Made by a program: the position numbers and the translations under genes
The notes under the pieces: generated by a model
What the model saw: only the letters and a program-made list of their open reading frames with translations
What the model was told of the DNA's origin: nothing
Database searches by the model: none
Shown here: one piece after another, positions 22,856 to 34,215 of the stretch
Layout: each line of letters begins with the position of its first letter
How positions within the stretch are numbered: position 1 is the first letter of the stretch
NCBI GenBank assembly: GCA_019914945.1
Contig: CM034102.1
Span: forward strand, 11,645,501-11,709,500
Direction of reading: 5' to 3'
DNA: 64,000 nt
Source of the DNA: Typha latifolia
Taxonomy: Eukaryota; Streptophyta; Magnoliopsida; Poales; Typhaceae

Positions 22856-23940
22856 TTAGAAGAATATCTCAAAGGTGGTCGTGGTCTAGTACTAGCAGTC
22901 ACTGTCCTTGAACGTGCAGAATTTACAGCCGGCGTTCTAGGTGCAAACCGCTTATCTCGGTTGGCCCAATTGGTTTTCATTGCCATCTTTAGAGCCTTAT
23001 GCTTTTGTTCCATTCTCACGGCCTTCTCAAAGGTCTCCTCAAGAGTAGTAGGACATAGAGCACAAACATCCGCCTGCATCTTATCCCACAGCCCTGAAAT
23101 AAATGTGCTCATTAATGTCGGTTCGAGCCAAGGTGGCTCACAATGACTACTAACTCTTTCAAACTCAGCTTGGTACTCCAATACGGTCGTCCTCTGAACC
23201 ATCTTGCTTAATGTGGCAGCAAAATCTTCATATGCCGCCATCCCAAATCTACGTGTAATCCTCCTACAAAAATTAGCCCATCCGGTAAATCCTCAATCAC
23301 GAATAACTGATCTATACCAATGCAATGTCGTTCCTTGGAGGTGAAAGCTTGCCGCACCATCTCCATCACCATCTACAAAAATTAGCCCTTCTCTAAATCC
23401 TCAAGCATGTCCATCACCATCTCCAAAAGGATCAACCTCATCCTCAAAGTGCCAATCCTCCTCATCGACGAAGCGCACCGATGCCGCACGCCTCTCGGGT
23501 TCCACCACCGTCGGTCTTGGGTTTTGCAACGGAGGTGGGGGATGATGTGTAGGCATAGGTAAGAGGGGATCATTGACACTCCCATGACTCACCTAGACCT
23601 GTGGGGGTATCGGTTCAATAAGGTTCCACGGCTGGTTCTTCTTGAAACTCCAATCGTCGTTGAGGAGATGACAAACAAATCAGTTCATGACATATTCCTT
23701 AAAATCATTGTGATCCTTTCGAATTGAGTCAACTCTATATATCAATGTATGGAACATGCTCCTAAGTTCATCCATATTCGCACTCATGGACGTTGATTGA
23801 CTCGGTCCTGCCGTGGTCGCTCCAAAGAAATCGGCCTCACGATTAGGGTCATCGTGGATTGAGTTTTCCCTTATCGATGTGCTCTCCATAGGTCTCCTTG
23901 TTGATGTCATCTTCCTTGTTTCAACTATTAATGGAGGTCT
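22856..23940 (-). pseudogene. Gypsy gag (array unit 2), capsid mostly readable
   Basis: The N-terminus is at about 23.9 kb (KMTSTRRPMES). Shorter shifted frames carry HHPPPPLQNPRPTVVEPE near 23.5 kb. A capsid frame runs from 23241 down to 22856 (EDFAATLSKMVQRTTVLEYQ ... SRVSSHCEPPWLE-like ... ADVCALCPTTLEETFEKAV). The expected DWL...F segment is broken near 23.3 kb. The capsid family assignment is clear; the gene is frameshifted and is joined to an LTR fragment at its C-terminal end. Confidence 0.8.
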
Positions 23941-23952
23941 GAGGTTCGCCTG

Positions 23953-24028
23953 CTCTGATACCAAATGATAAGTCTCTGATACCAATTGATAGGGCTCTGA
24001 TACCAATTTGATAGGGCTCTAATACTAA
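23953..24028 (-). repeat. Tandem tRNA-Met primer-binding-site copies (4 units)
   Basis: CTCTGATACCAA occurs at 23953-23964, 23974-23985 and 23995-24006, and CTCTAATACTAA at 24017-24028: four units spaced 21, 21 and 22 bp. Each is followed by a GATAGG/GATAAG-like word resembling the LTR end (TGATAGG), so the repeated unit is primer site plus LTR terminus. Confidence 0.88.
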
Positions 24029-24049
24029 TTTAATAAATTCTCGAACTAA

Positions 24050-24897
24050 TAATAGGCTACGCAATGATTCCTTCAAGATCTGGATGTATTATAAGAATCA
24101 GTCCGCGCAACCGTGAAAAACTATTCATCAAATATTCTCAGGTAATCATAAAATTATGAAACCAAGTATATTAGATTCATAACTTCCTAATCTACAACTT
24201 TTATATTTACACCTTTCATAGATTTATTGAAACTGAGACAAAAACATGGAATAACATGAGTGATGGTGGTGGTGATGAGTGGAGTAGATGTTAGGGTTAT
24301 GAATAGGTATGGAGGTGAAGGTGGATGGTGGATGGTGGATGTGATTAAGAGATATAGACGAAGGGAATGAAGTGGTCGAGATTCCAAAGAAGAGGGGTGG
24401 CTCGACAGTCGAGAGAGATTAGAAGTTAGAAGAAACCTTGCCAACGGTAGAGGTGGAAGGATGATGAAGAGGGAGGAGGAAGATTAGGGTAGATAGATGA
24501 TAGAGAGGCAAGAAATCAACATTCCAATAGCATAATAAATTTGGCCGCTATCCACATATATATAGAGGCTAGTCAACAAGTCCTAAAATAATAAGTAACC
24601 CTAATTCTAGAAGATTTTCGCCGATCGCGTTCGAACGCGCCCGATCGCGTTCAAATGCACAAAAGATGTTCTCTGTATATGCGAACGTGATGCAGGTATT
24701 CAAACGCGAGCGTTAGAACTCGCCCGACCACGTTCGAATGAACAATATGCGTTCTCTGTATTTGCTAACCTGATGTAGACGTTCGCAAGGGCGTTCGAAC
24801 GCGACCCTACTTGCGTTCGAACGCGACTTACAGAAATTTTATTTTAATAAAAATAAGCAACTAATGTAGTAAGAAAAGATTCTAATTAAACGTATCA
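24050..24897 (-). repeat. Gypsy (chromovirus) LTR, array unit 2
   Basis: Plus strand TAATAGGCTACGCAATG ... AAACGTATCA (first base pair of the terminus mutated). It has three perfect GCGTTCGAACGC words (24627-24638, 24791-24802, 24813-24824) in U3 and a TATATATATAG box near 24556. Its right end joins the middle of another gag rather than a polypurine tract. Confidence 0.85.
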
Positions 24898-25937
24898 ATC
24901 TTCTCTCGCAGCTCTGAAATGAATGTGCTCATTAATATCGATTCGAGCCAAGGTGGCTCACATCGACTACTAACTCTTTCAAATTCTGCTTGGTACTCCA
25001 ACACGGTTGTCCTCTGAACCATCATACTTAATGTGGCAGCAAAGTTTTCGTATGACGCTGTCCCAAAAATCTTCATGTAATCCTCCTATAAAAATCTGCC
25101 TAACCTGTAAATCCTCTACTATGAATAGTCGATCAATACCAATGCAATGTCGTTTCTTAGAGGTGAAAGCTTTCTATCGGTACCTTTGGATCCTTCGCTG
25201 TCTCTTGACAATCAAAGTATTGTTCCACTTGAAACACCCAATCCGTCGGATCACCGCCTTAGAATTTTAGAAAGTCCAAGCGTGCGATTCTCCCTTGGAT
25301 AGTATTGTCGGGCTCGCGAAAAATTCTTAGTTCAGGTCTGAACCACTGTACTTGTTGCTCTCCTTCTCTGAATCCTTGAGCACGCCCATCACCATCTTCA
25401 AAGGGATCAATATCATCATCTAAGTGACAATCTTTTTCATCAATGAAGTGCACCGGTGCCGCATGCCTCTCAGGTTCCACCATCATTGGCATCAGGTTGT
25501 GTATCAAAGGTGGGGGATGATGTGTAGGAATAGGTAAAAGAGGATCATTAACATTAACATGTCATACCTGGACTTGTGGGGTATCGATTCGGTGTGGTCC
25601 CACCGCTGGTCCTTCTTGAGGCCTTGATCTTCGTCGAGGAGATGACGAAGCCGATCGGTTCATGACATATTCCTTTAAGACATTATAATCATTCTATATT
25701 GTGTCCACCTGATGTAGCAATGTTTGGAACATGCCCCTAAGTTCATCCGCCAAGCCCATGTTCACACCCATGAAAGTTGGTTGACTCAGTCCTACCATGG
25801 CCGCCCTAAGGGAATTGGCCTCTTAGTTAGGATTTTCGTAGATTAAGTCTTCTCTTGTCGGTGTGCTCTCCATTGATTTCCTTGTTGATGCTATCTTCCT
25901 TGTCTCCACCATTAATGGAGGTCCAAGGTTAACCTGG
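24898..25937 (-). pseudogene. Gypsy gag (array unit 1), truncated
   Basis: The N-terminus near 25.9 kb (VETRKIAST) is followed by MNRSASSSPRRRSRPQEG near 25.6 kb, an acidic DDDIDPFEDGDG stretch, LDFLKF and a capsid part (NFAATLSMMVQRTTVLEYQ) that stops at 24898 against an LTR end. There are several in-frame stops. It is homologous to the other two gags and is cut within the capsid. Confidence 0.8.
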
Positions 25938-25949
25938 CTTTGATACCAA
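25938..25949 (-). promoter_or_regulatory. Single tRNA-Met primer-binding site (array unit 1)
   Basis: Plus strand CTTTGATACCAA directly abuts the LTR at 25950. On the element strand it reads TTGGTATCAAAG, matching initiator-Met tRNA with one change. Only one copy is present here. Confidence 0.82.
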
Positions 25950-26781
25950 TGATAGGTTACGAAACGATCCCTTCAAGATCTAGATTGATTGCAAGAAGCA
26001 GTCCACGTAACTGAGGGAAAATATTCATCAAATATTCTTTCGTAGTTAGAAAATTATGAAACCAAGGTTGATGGATCCATAACTTCCTGATCTACATTTT
26101 TTTATATTTAGCCTTTCGTAGATTTGAACTGCAATTGGGACAAAAATACGCTAGAGTGGGGTTGATGGTGGTGGTGACGGGTGGAGTGGATGATAGGGTT
26201 ATGGATGATAATGGAGATGAGGGTAGATGGTTGATGTAGTTTAAGGGATAAGGGCGAAGAGGGAGAAGTGGTCGAGATCCCAAGGAGGAGGGAGGACTCG
26301 ATAGACGATGGAGGTTAGAAGATAGATGAGACATTGCCAATGGTGGCTGGTTGGTGAAGAAGGAGGGAGATTAGGATAGAGAGACTAGAGAGAGGATAGA
26401 GGAGAATAAAAACCAATATTCATTCATCATTATAATTTTGGCTGCCATCCATATCTTTATAGAGGCTAGCCAACAAGCCAAAATAATAATTATTAACCCT
26501 AATAGTAGTGGACTCTCGTCGATCGCGTTCGAATGCGCTCGACCGCATTCGAACGCACAAAAGACGTTCTTTGTGGATGCGAACTGATGCAGGCGTTCAC
26601 ACGCCGGCATTCGAACATGCCTAACCGCATTCGAATGCATATTTTGCATTCTCTATTTTTGCGAACTGATGCAGGCGTTCAAACGCGCCACTTCCGCTTT
26701 CGAACACGACCTACAGAAAGTTTTATTTTTCTAAAAATAAATAACTAATACAATAAGAAAATACTCTAGCAAGGTGTGTCA
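25950..26781 (-). repeat. Gypsy (chromovirus) LTR, array unit 1 (5' outermost)
   Basis: Plus strand TGATAGGTTACGAAACG ... GCAAGGTGTGTCA. It holds the ~100-bp internal tandem of GCGTTCG/CATTCGAA words (26520-26710) and a TATA-like box near 26457. Beyond it, 26782-26808 matches the end of the other LTR family. Confidence 0.87.
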
Positions 26782-26808
26782 CTTAACCCACATGGTCGAA
26801 TCATATTA
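26782..26808 (-). repeat. 27-bp remnant of the second LTR family's end
   Basis: CTTAACCCACATGGTCGAATC... matches the terminal part of the LTRs at 15505-15531 and 17560-17587. The chromovirus array therefore probably landed in or recombined with a copy of that family. Confidence 0.65.
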
Positions 26809-27535
26809 GCTCGACAATAGATAGTTGTTGCTATTTTCAAGGAAAACAACTAACTGTTGGCAATACTTCCCTTGGCATCCCTCATCTTCTTCCTAAATCA
26901 AAATAGGAAGCCTTTGGTTTTATCCTCAAAAAAATTAGGTCTCATTCACATGTGAAATATGGTTGAAATAGGAATATTAATTCTTATTTGTTATTACCAA
27001 AACGAGGGATTTATTCTAGAAATAGTTATTCCTATGTTCATAGTATTTCAAAATAAAAGTATAATAATTACTTTTGGATGATATAAATTGAGTGAAAAGA
27101 TGAGAATTTTTTTAATTTTTATAAAATTAAGATATATTCCCTTAATTTGATATAAAGTATATTGATGGGATAAATATCAAGAGTAATTTAGTAATGGAAT
27201 TAGTGTGTAGTATAAGATATAATTTTGATAAATAAAATTTGTATTCTAGAATATGGCGATTATGGTATTTAACTGTTATTCTAGAATAATGAGTTATATT
27301 TCAGAATAAGAAAAAAGCTATTTCCACTAGTCTGTTGCCTAAATACTTGCAGGCTAGAAATCAAGTCTCTAGTCTACTACCTAAATACCTGCTTGGCAAG
27401 CTTATCTCTTCTATTAAGAACTTTTGGTTTTACCTCTAATCTAGCTATTCACAAGCTTGCCAAATACGCTCTCCAAGACAAAGTCCGTAGAAGCTATGCT
27501 AAATCTCTCCTAAAGGGAGTTTATAATCTTTTGCA
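26809..27535. other. AT-rich intergenic DNA
   Basis: No gene. Contains A/T runs and repeated TTCTAGAATA words. No family recognised. Confidence 0.5.
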
Positions 27536-27650
27536 TTAGCCTGTTCACTTGTGGTATAGGAATAAACTTATTCTAGAATATGCCTCTTTATTCTAATGTA
27601 GTAACTAAATGACAACTTATTTTCTCTCTTATCTTCTCTTCTTTATTTCC

Positions 27651-28500
27651 TCTAGTGCATTATTATTTTACATATAGTGCAGACTTATAATTCCGCATTA
27701 TCCCGTAGTGTATTTTTATATCCCCTAGTGCATGATTATTTTACATAAAGTGCAGGCTTATAATTCTACATTATACCTAGTGCCTATTTATATCCTCTAG
27801 TGCATTATTATTTTATGTACAATGCAGACTTATAATCCTATATTACGCTACAGTGCATTTTTATATTCACTAGTGCATTATTATTTTACATAGAGTGTAT
27901 GTTTATAACCCCATATTATTCTATAGTGTATTTATTTTCTCTAGTGCATAGTAATTTTACAAAGAATGTGGGCTTATAACCATACATTACCCCAATGTCT
28001 ATTTATATCATGTAGTGCATGGTAATAGAATATAGGCTTATAATCATATATTACCCCGTAGTGCCTATTTATGTCTTCTAGTGCATGGTTATTTTATATA
28101 GAGTGCGAGTTTATAACCCCGTAGTGCCTCTTTATATCCTCTAGCGCATGGCCATTTTATATAAAAATGTGGGCTTATAACCCCGCGTTACCCTATAGTG
28201 TCTTTCTATTTCCTCTAATGCATAGTTATTTTTCATAAAATGTGGGCTCATAATCTTGTATTATCCTGTACAAGATTATGAGCCCACATTATTTTATTAT
28301 TCTCTAGTGCATAGTTATTATACATAAAGTGCAAGCTTATAACTTCACATTACCCCACAGCGCCTCTTTATATCCTCTACTACATGTTATTTTATATAAA
28401 GAGTGCGGGATTATTTCCCCGCAGTGCTGACTTATAACTCCACATTATCTCACAGTGCATAGTTATTTCCTCATAATGCGAGTTTATAAAGTATTTTAAG
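27651..28500. repeat. ~72-bp minisatellite, about 11-12 diverged units
   Basis: The recurring word CTAGTGCAT starts units near 27652, 27725, 27797, 27870, 27941, 28012, 28078, 28141, 28215, 28304 and 28377. Units share TTATTTTACATA, a GTG(C/G)GGCTTATAA word and CGTAGTGCCTATTTATATCC. Spacing is mostly 71-74 bp, with shorter units at 63-66. Confidence 0.92.
28239..28290. repeat. Perfect 22-bp inverted repeat inside the minisatellite
   Basis: Arms 28239-28260 and 28269-28290 are perfectly complementary with an 8-base loop. The stem includes TGTGGGCTCATAATCTTGTA. Confidence 0.93.
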
Positions 28501-28824
28501 TCACAATTTTAATAAAAAAATATTATTATTTTAGAAAAATGCTATTTATCATTACTACTTTAACATATACTCAAAGCTATTTTTATCATTTGGTTCAAAA
28601 TATCACTAGTTCCCAATAGAATTTTATTATTCTTCAATATTTTAATATCAACTTTATGTCACATTAAATATAATTATTATTCTTTATACTAGTATTAAAC
28701 TAAATATTAGAATAACTTATACTAGTATTAGCTCTCTTCTTCATCACATATTAAAAGTTAGAATAATTATACATATGCCACCCTTATTCCACAAGTGAAT
28801 ACAGACAAAGTGAACATAGCCTTA

Positions 28825-30216
28825 ATGAATACTAGTCTATGGATATTCTTTAATAAAAGCACTCTCTAAGTGGGGAAATTTTTTATTTAGATTTTTTCTT
28901 TTATTTATGTTTCTTTCCTTGAATCATGTGTTTATTATAATTTACACCCAATCTTTCTTTTTCTTTTTTATTCAAACACTATTTATCATTTCATCTCCAA
29001 AAAAAAGCATCATCGTAGGATGTTTCCTATGTTAAGCGAGAAAAGTAAAAGTCGAACCAAAAATAGTAAAACAACATATAAACCAGGGTGCAAATGAAAA
29101 AGAAAAAAAAAACAATTATTTTAAAAGACTGGTGAAGGACAAACCAACTAAACCAAAGGCTAGGATTCTTCAACCCAAAATTTATAAGTATAAAAGTACA
29201 AATAATTCCAGGGTTCATGTGAGAGGTTCTTTTCTTCCTTTCTTTTTCTTCTTCATAGGTCAGAGTTGTCATTATGTCAAGAGTTTTAGTCACGGATATT
29301 GAGAAAGATAATCATACTATATAATAAGAAGTAGGTGCATTCCGCGTTCAAGACGATGTGACTTTGTCTAAGCACTAGAAAATTTTCTACTGATCTTGTG
29401 AACTTTCTTTTAAGTATTTGAAATCTAGGTTAGGACGGTGGCTTAATGTCAATTTCGGAAAGAGAGAGAGAGAGGGACTATTTAACATTAAATAAAGTTC
29501 ACAATATCAGGTATTATGTATGTAATTATGCCGTAATTTGACCCATGTACGCCATAACTGAGATAATTAAGGGTCTGGTATTAACCCTTGTATATTTCTG
29601 TCTTTTGGAGTTTATTAACCGTGCATTGGGCAAATCTAGCCGTGAAATACCTTCGTATATAAGGAGTTGAGATTATAGATATGATTCCATCTAATTCACA
29701 AGAAAATATAAAAGGTCTTGGAGGTAGCCTAGAAGGTAACCGTATCCTATTATCTTTTACGTATTCATGTAAGATTTTAAATCAACTGACTATATCTAGA
29801 AAGGTTTGATCAAGTTTATAACAACTACGTCCATGAATCCCCAATAATGTCTAATTATCTCCAAACTCGGGCATTACATCGAACAGCTGATCAGGAAAGC
29901 AAACAACCCAAACCTACTGGAGCGCAAGAGCTGACTATTGCCATACATTACCATCTCGCCATATACATCAAATGGACTTCTCGCTAGTTTTTGATGTAAT
30001 AGGGGTAGAGAGAAGGGATGCTGCTGTGATTAATGTCAAAGGTTCTTTCTGGGAAGGTGAACAAGAGGCCAGTAAGTGGTCAACCATTCAAGAATCATGC
30101 GCCATAACAAGTAGGGGCCCATCGAAATGAAAGACAACCATTGGAATTTGGGAATGTATCTCTCCTCACTTCAATAATTTACTTTAAATATTGTCTAATT
30201 TCAGCCCACCTTTATT

Positions 30217-30219
<3 letters not shown>
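28825..30219. other. Upstream part of duplication unit 1, no gene
   Basis: AT-rich to about 29150, then homologous to 44340-45220. A block at 29845-30120 is especially well matched to 44835-45115 (TGATCAGGAAAGC, AGAGCTGACTATTGC, CATCAAATGGACTTCTC). It has no sustained frame in common, so it may be conserved simply because the duplication is fairly recent. Confidence 0.55.

Positions 30220-30305
<86 letters not shown>
30220..30305. repeat. (CT)n microsatellite, about 42 repeats
   Basis: An uninterrupted CT run. The paralogous position at about 45218-45242 has a much shorter CT run, so the expansion is specific to unit 1. Confidence 0.97.
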
Positions 30306-30309
<4 letters not shown>

Positions 30310-33270
30310 AACAAGTTAATTACCACATCTAAAACACTAGAAACGCATGTTGTTTTTAAAAAGACAGAACACTAGAAACACACGGATCCACTTTGTGTAT
30401 TAGATTTCTCCTGAAATTATTTCTTGAATCACTAATTTTCCTCTAATTTACATACATATTTAACAGAAGCATACGTACTGATACAGTGTCATTGTTGACC
30501 TAAAGTTCTTTTAAGGCCATATATTCTTCACTTTGGGCCAAGTTTCATTTTCTTAATTTTTTTTATAGCCAAGAGGCTTAATCATAAAAAGAAGACGAGC
30601 AGTAAGTCTTCCTCCTTCATAAATGCAGATACAGATTGATTTAATCACTCAACTATATTTGGTAGCTTAGCATATACTACTCTGGACTTTTTCAAGTGGC
30701 CAATATATGAGATAGGGGCTGGTAAAGATTTGAGGCAAAATAATGGAGTATTATATGTTTGGCAAACAGTCCAGCCAGTGGTATAATTGAGTATCAAATA
30801 TTCAATTAAAAGGAGCTTATATTCTAGTGGTATAATTGAGTATCACATATACTGTTGAAGAACTATATCTAAATACTACAATCTCGGTCTAAGACAATAG
30901 ATTGTAACCTTCTTATGTCCGGAAGTTGGGAGACAGAACAATTAATCATGTATGAATTAAATCAATCATAGAATATGCTAATAAAATTATATCATCTGAG
31001 AATCTGAGAAGACCTTAGGATCTTCATTAGCTTAAAGGAACTCCTCCTCCTCTCAATCTCTTTAAAAGTCAACATTGATATATAATGTTTTAAAGCATAA
31101 CCCAGCATCACACTACACCCTTAACAGGGAGCTAAGCCATAATGTGATACTGAGTCATAGCTCAGAGTTGAATACAAAACTAATCTTAAATTATGTAAAC
31201 TAAATATGTATGTTATTTAAACACTAATTCGTATTTGTATGCGTATCTCTTATTTTCATTGAAATTGAAGGGCATTAAGCCTGGCACGCTTAGTCGGAAG
31301 AGAATTCAAAAGGCAGGGGAAGTAGATGCCCATTCTTTCAGGCTGCTGCCTTTAATGAAATGTACAAGAGAAAGAGCTGACCCATTCCAGAAGTGATGCA
31401 AGTTTGACAAAGACCAAATTAGTTGGCACCCACCACCTGACAAAAAAAAAAAAAGGAAACTTCACACAAACACAAAGAATGAATATTCCCACTCTAATAA
31501 TTCTCCCAGTTGGGTCTTAATTAATTGTCCCATATGTTATCAAGTCTGGTGTCTTCTTTAGGGCTTACTTAAATGCAGTAGGTCTTGTGGCACAATCTTA
31601 GGGTTTAGTTCGCTGATGCTGGGCAATATGGGGGTCAGCCCTCTGGGCCAATTGTCTTCGCAAATGGATCAATTTGTGGACGGCATAACCGATCCGTGAA
31701 CTTGTATCATGTGGATTGCTATGTTGAATTGAAGCTGTGAGGGTTACAAATAGACCACACATGCAACATAGGTTGTGATTTGGTTTCCTGTGAGGTAGTT
31801 TTGATGCCATTAGGTGATGTCCATGGCCAAGTTGGTCCATAAGGTTGTGTGATATGAAAGATCATGTTGATTGTTCTTCCTTGTGCTTGAGCCGTTAGTG
31901 AATGTAAAAGAGTTTGCTCGTGTTGGATTCTATGGATGAGAGGCTGGGGTGAAAATGTGTAGGATTGACTACAGCTCGATCCATTATCTAATTCAATTCA
32001 GATCGGATTTGGATTGAAAAATTCTATCCAACCCGTCGGCAGGCATAAACAATCTTAAGTTCGAAGATGAGAGATGTGACCAAGTGCCAATGCAAGCTGG
32101 TTTAGAAATAATGTTTATATTAAACTCTCCCTAGTCAAAATCCTGTTTCTTATCAGACTGTAAGAAAATCTCTTATTGGCAAAAATTGCTATGATGTTCC
32201 TAACTGTTTTCAATTTTTTTCCTTTTTTTTTTGCAATTATGAGGCAAAAAAATATGGGCCTGTTGACCTGTGGGCTTTGCAGCCCAAAAATGAGGGATTC
32301 TTGAGGTATAAATGTAAAATTGTTTGTGCGTCTCATACTTTCACCTAAGAGTTTAATTTTTTGGATTGAGTTTATTATTGCAATTTTATTTAATAGCAAG
32401 TTTATGGATATAACACTTAGATATATGTTGTATAATATATAACTAATATAAGATCAAGATATATGACTTCTGAAAGAGACTACAAGGGAAGACAATCGAT
32501 GAACGAACACAAAACAAGTTAAGAAGGATGTTTTCTTCACTGCAGGCTACTACTACATACCCGTCTTGAATAATATGAATCAAAAGCATACGAAAGATAT
32601 ACATCCCATCAAATGATCCTTTACTTGAAGTTTTCAACCTTCTATTAATTTTGATACTGAAGTGCTAGTCAATCATTAATTATAACATGCAGCACATTAC
32701 AGTGCTAGACCAGAAGAAGATATTTGGGGAGGAGCCTACCCAGGGAGAACTTGAAGGATAGATTAACTTATGTATTTGAGCAGTTCTAAGTTTTCCTCCG
32801 AGCATATTTTTTTTTATTCAAGAATAAAGAGAGCTACTTCATCATATATCCAAGTACTTAGTGCTACATTAGAGAAGAATGATCCCAAAGTATATGATGA
32901 GTTGAAAATAGCTCATCTATCATCTATAACACATGTTCCAAATGGATCGACCTATAGTTTGAATTAGAGGCTTTCTATGTCACAAAATAGTTAATCAAGA
33001 AGGAGTTCAAGAAAGAGATTAACTTTCAATTAATAGTTGAGTGTTCAAATTAATCTACCTCATTCAAATAGATTGATTCTCATTGGAACAATGCATGCAC
33101 AAAGGAAAACGAAACACTCGGGCGTTCAAATTAGTCTACCTTATTCAAATAGATTTTTCTAGACAGCAAGGTTGGCTAAGAAACTATTTAGTGTCGCAGG
33201 CTCGTTGGAATGAGACATGCACAAGAAGTCGGCCGTACAAATAAGATTTCTCTTATTCCAAAGTTAATGG
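30306..33270. other. Intergenic DNA, no supported gene
   Basis: The first ~380 bp matches 45800-46275 upstream of HKT-B. After about 30690 the duplication ends. A GC-richer stretch at 31590-31960 has short frames on both strands but no recognisable protein. Confidence 0.5.
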
Positions 33271-33278
33271 CAAAGGAC

Positions 33279-33850
33279 TAGGGCTGAAAATAGGTTAGAT
33301 TAATTCTAACCCGACTCTCTATTCGGTTAGATTCAGATGAAAAAATTCTATCTGATCCACATTCAGATACACATAGGATTTTTGGAAGAAAAAAGAAACC
33401 CAGGTACGGATTCAAATGTAGGTTGGATATAATTTTTAGATACAGATAATTAGATATCTGTTTATCCTCATATTTTTTGAATGATTTATAATTTTTGATT
33501 TTCTTATTTAAATAGTGAATATTGATATTGCTACTAATGATGTGTTATATATAATTTGTGGATATTAATTTTATACGTATTTGACATGCAAATTTTTTTT
33601 TTTGAAACTCTTAATATCTTTGTGTTAGTTGTCTCTAAATAAAATATTATAATTTATTTAAAATTTTATTAATATCCGTTAAAGATTCAATCCTCTATCC
33701 GAAAATTATCTGTATTAATTTACTTAGGATATAGTTTTAAATTTTGCGATCGTTTAATATTCATATCTGAATGTGTATTTGAACTAAAAATATGAATCCA
33801 AATATGAGTTAAGTACTATCTGATCCATGTGCAATTTGTTTTCACCCCTA
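33279..33850. mobile_element. hAT-like MITE with perfect 8-bp target duplication
   Basis: Ends TAGGGCTGAAAA and (inverted) TAGGGGTGAAAA. CAAAGGAC flanks both sides (33271-33278 and 33851-33858). The length is 572 bp, with AT-rich filler and no transposase. The 8-bp duplication and TAGGG-type ends fit hAT non-autonomous elements. Confidence 0.87.
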
Positions 33851-33989
33851 CAAAGGACTCCTTTTCCTATCCGAAGTGTCTCACATTTAGGAATCTTCAA
33901 GCATATCTTTGCACTATAATCTGGCTACGAGGGACTTTTGGTGGAGAGTGGAGGGAAACCACAAGATGTACCTTACAAGATGTAACTTT

Positions 33990-34200
33990 CGAAAATGATT
34001 TGGCTTGAATGCAGTGGAACCTAGAATCAAAGTGTTCCTTTGGAAATGCTTCATTGACACCCTCTCTCTCTGTTCCACTCTAAAGAAAAGCATCCCAGAG
34101 CTTGATGATATCTGCCACCTTTGCAAAAGTCATGTGGAAACCTTAAATCATCTCTTTATGGAATGCAAATTCGCTAGAATAGCTTAGTTCCACAGCCTAT
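33990..34200 (+). pseudogene. LINE reverse-transcriptase zinc-binding region (zf-RVT) relic
   Basis: Translates to RIKVFLWKCFIDTLS ... DDICHLCKSHVETLNHLFM ECKFA, with the CxxC...H....C pattern of the zf-RVT domain found after plant LINE reverse transcriptases. No RT or RNase H follows; a stop codon falls right after the domain (34184-34186). Confidence 0.75.
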
Positions 34201-34215
34201 TTGGGTTCAGGTCAG

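Larger units (their letters stand above)
27539..28821. mobile_element. TIR element with TTA target duplication, carrying a minisatellite
   Basis: The left end GCCTGTTCACTTGTGGTATA pairs with the inverted right end GGCTATGTTCAC...CACTTGTGGAATAAG. TTA lies directly outside both ends (27536-27538 and 28822-28824). TTA/TAA duplications are typical of PIF/Harbinger (Tourist-like) elements. There is no transposase; two-thirds of the 1.28 kb is the tandem repeat at 27651-28500. Confidence 0.72.
11034..30690. repeat. Segmental duplication, unit 1 (contains HKT copy A)
   Basis: Blocks of this unit recur in the same order and orientation at 36959-46275. The 3' flank begins with GTCAATAATGGAGGCAAA (near 11067; partner near 36985). 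The whole HKT gene follows, and then upstream blocks at 29150-30680 (partner 44340-46275), which share AAGTATAAAAGTACAAATAA and GAGAGGTTCTTTTCTTCC. Unit 1 is longer mainly because about 12-13 kb of LTR and TIR elements lie between HKT-A and the upstream blocks. Boundaries are by eye. Confidence 0.75.

Noticed and set aside
27651..28500. CRISPR-like array
   Set aside because: Regular ~72-bp spacing drew attention, but the repeats are whole diverged tandem units without distinct spacers, in a plant genome, inside a TIR element.
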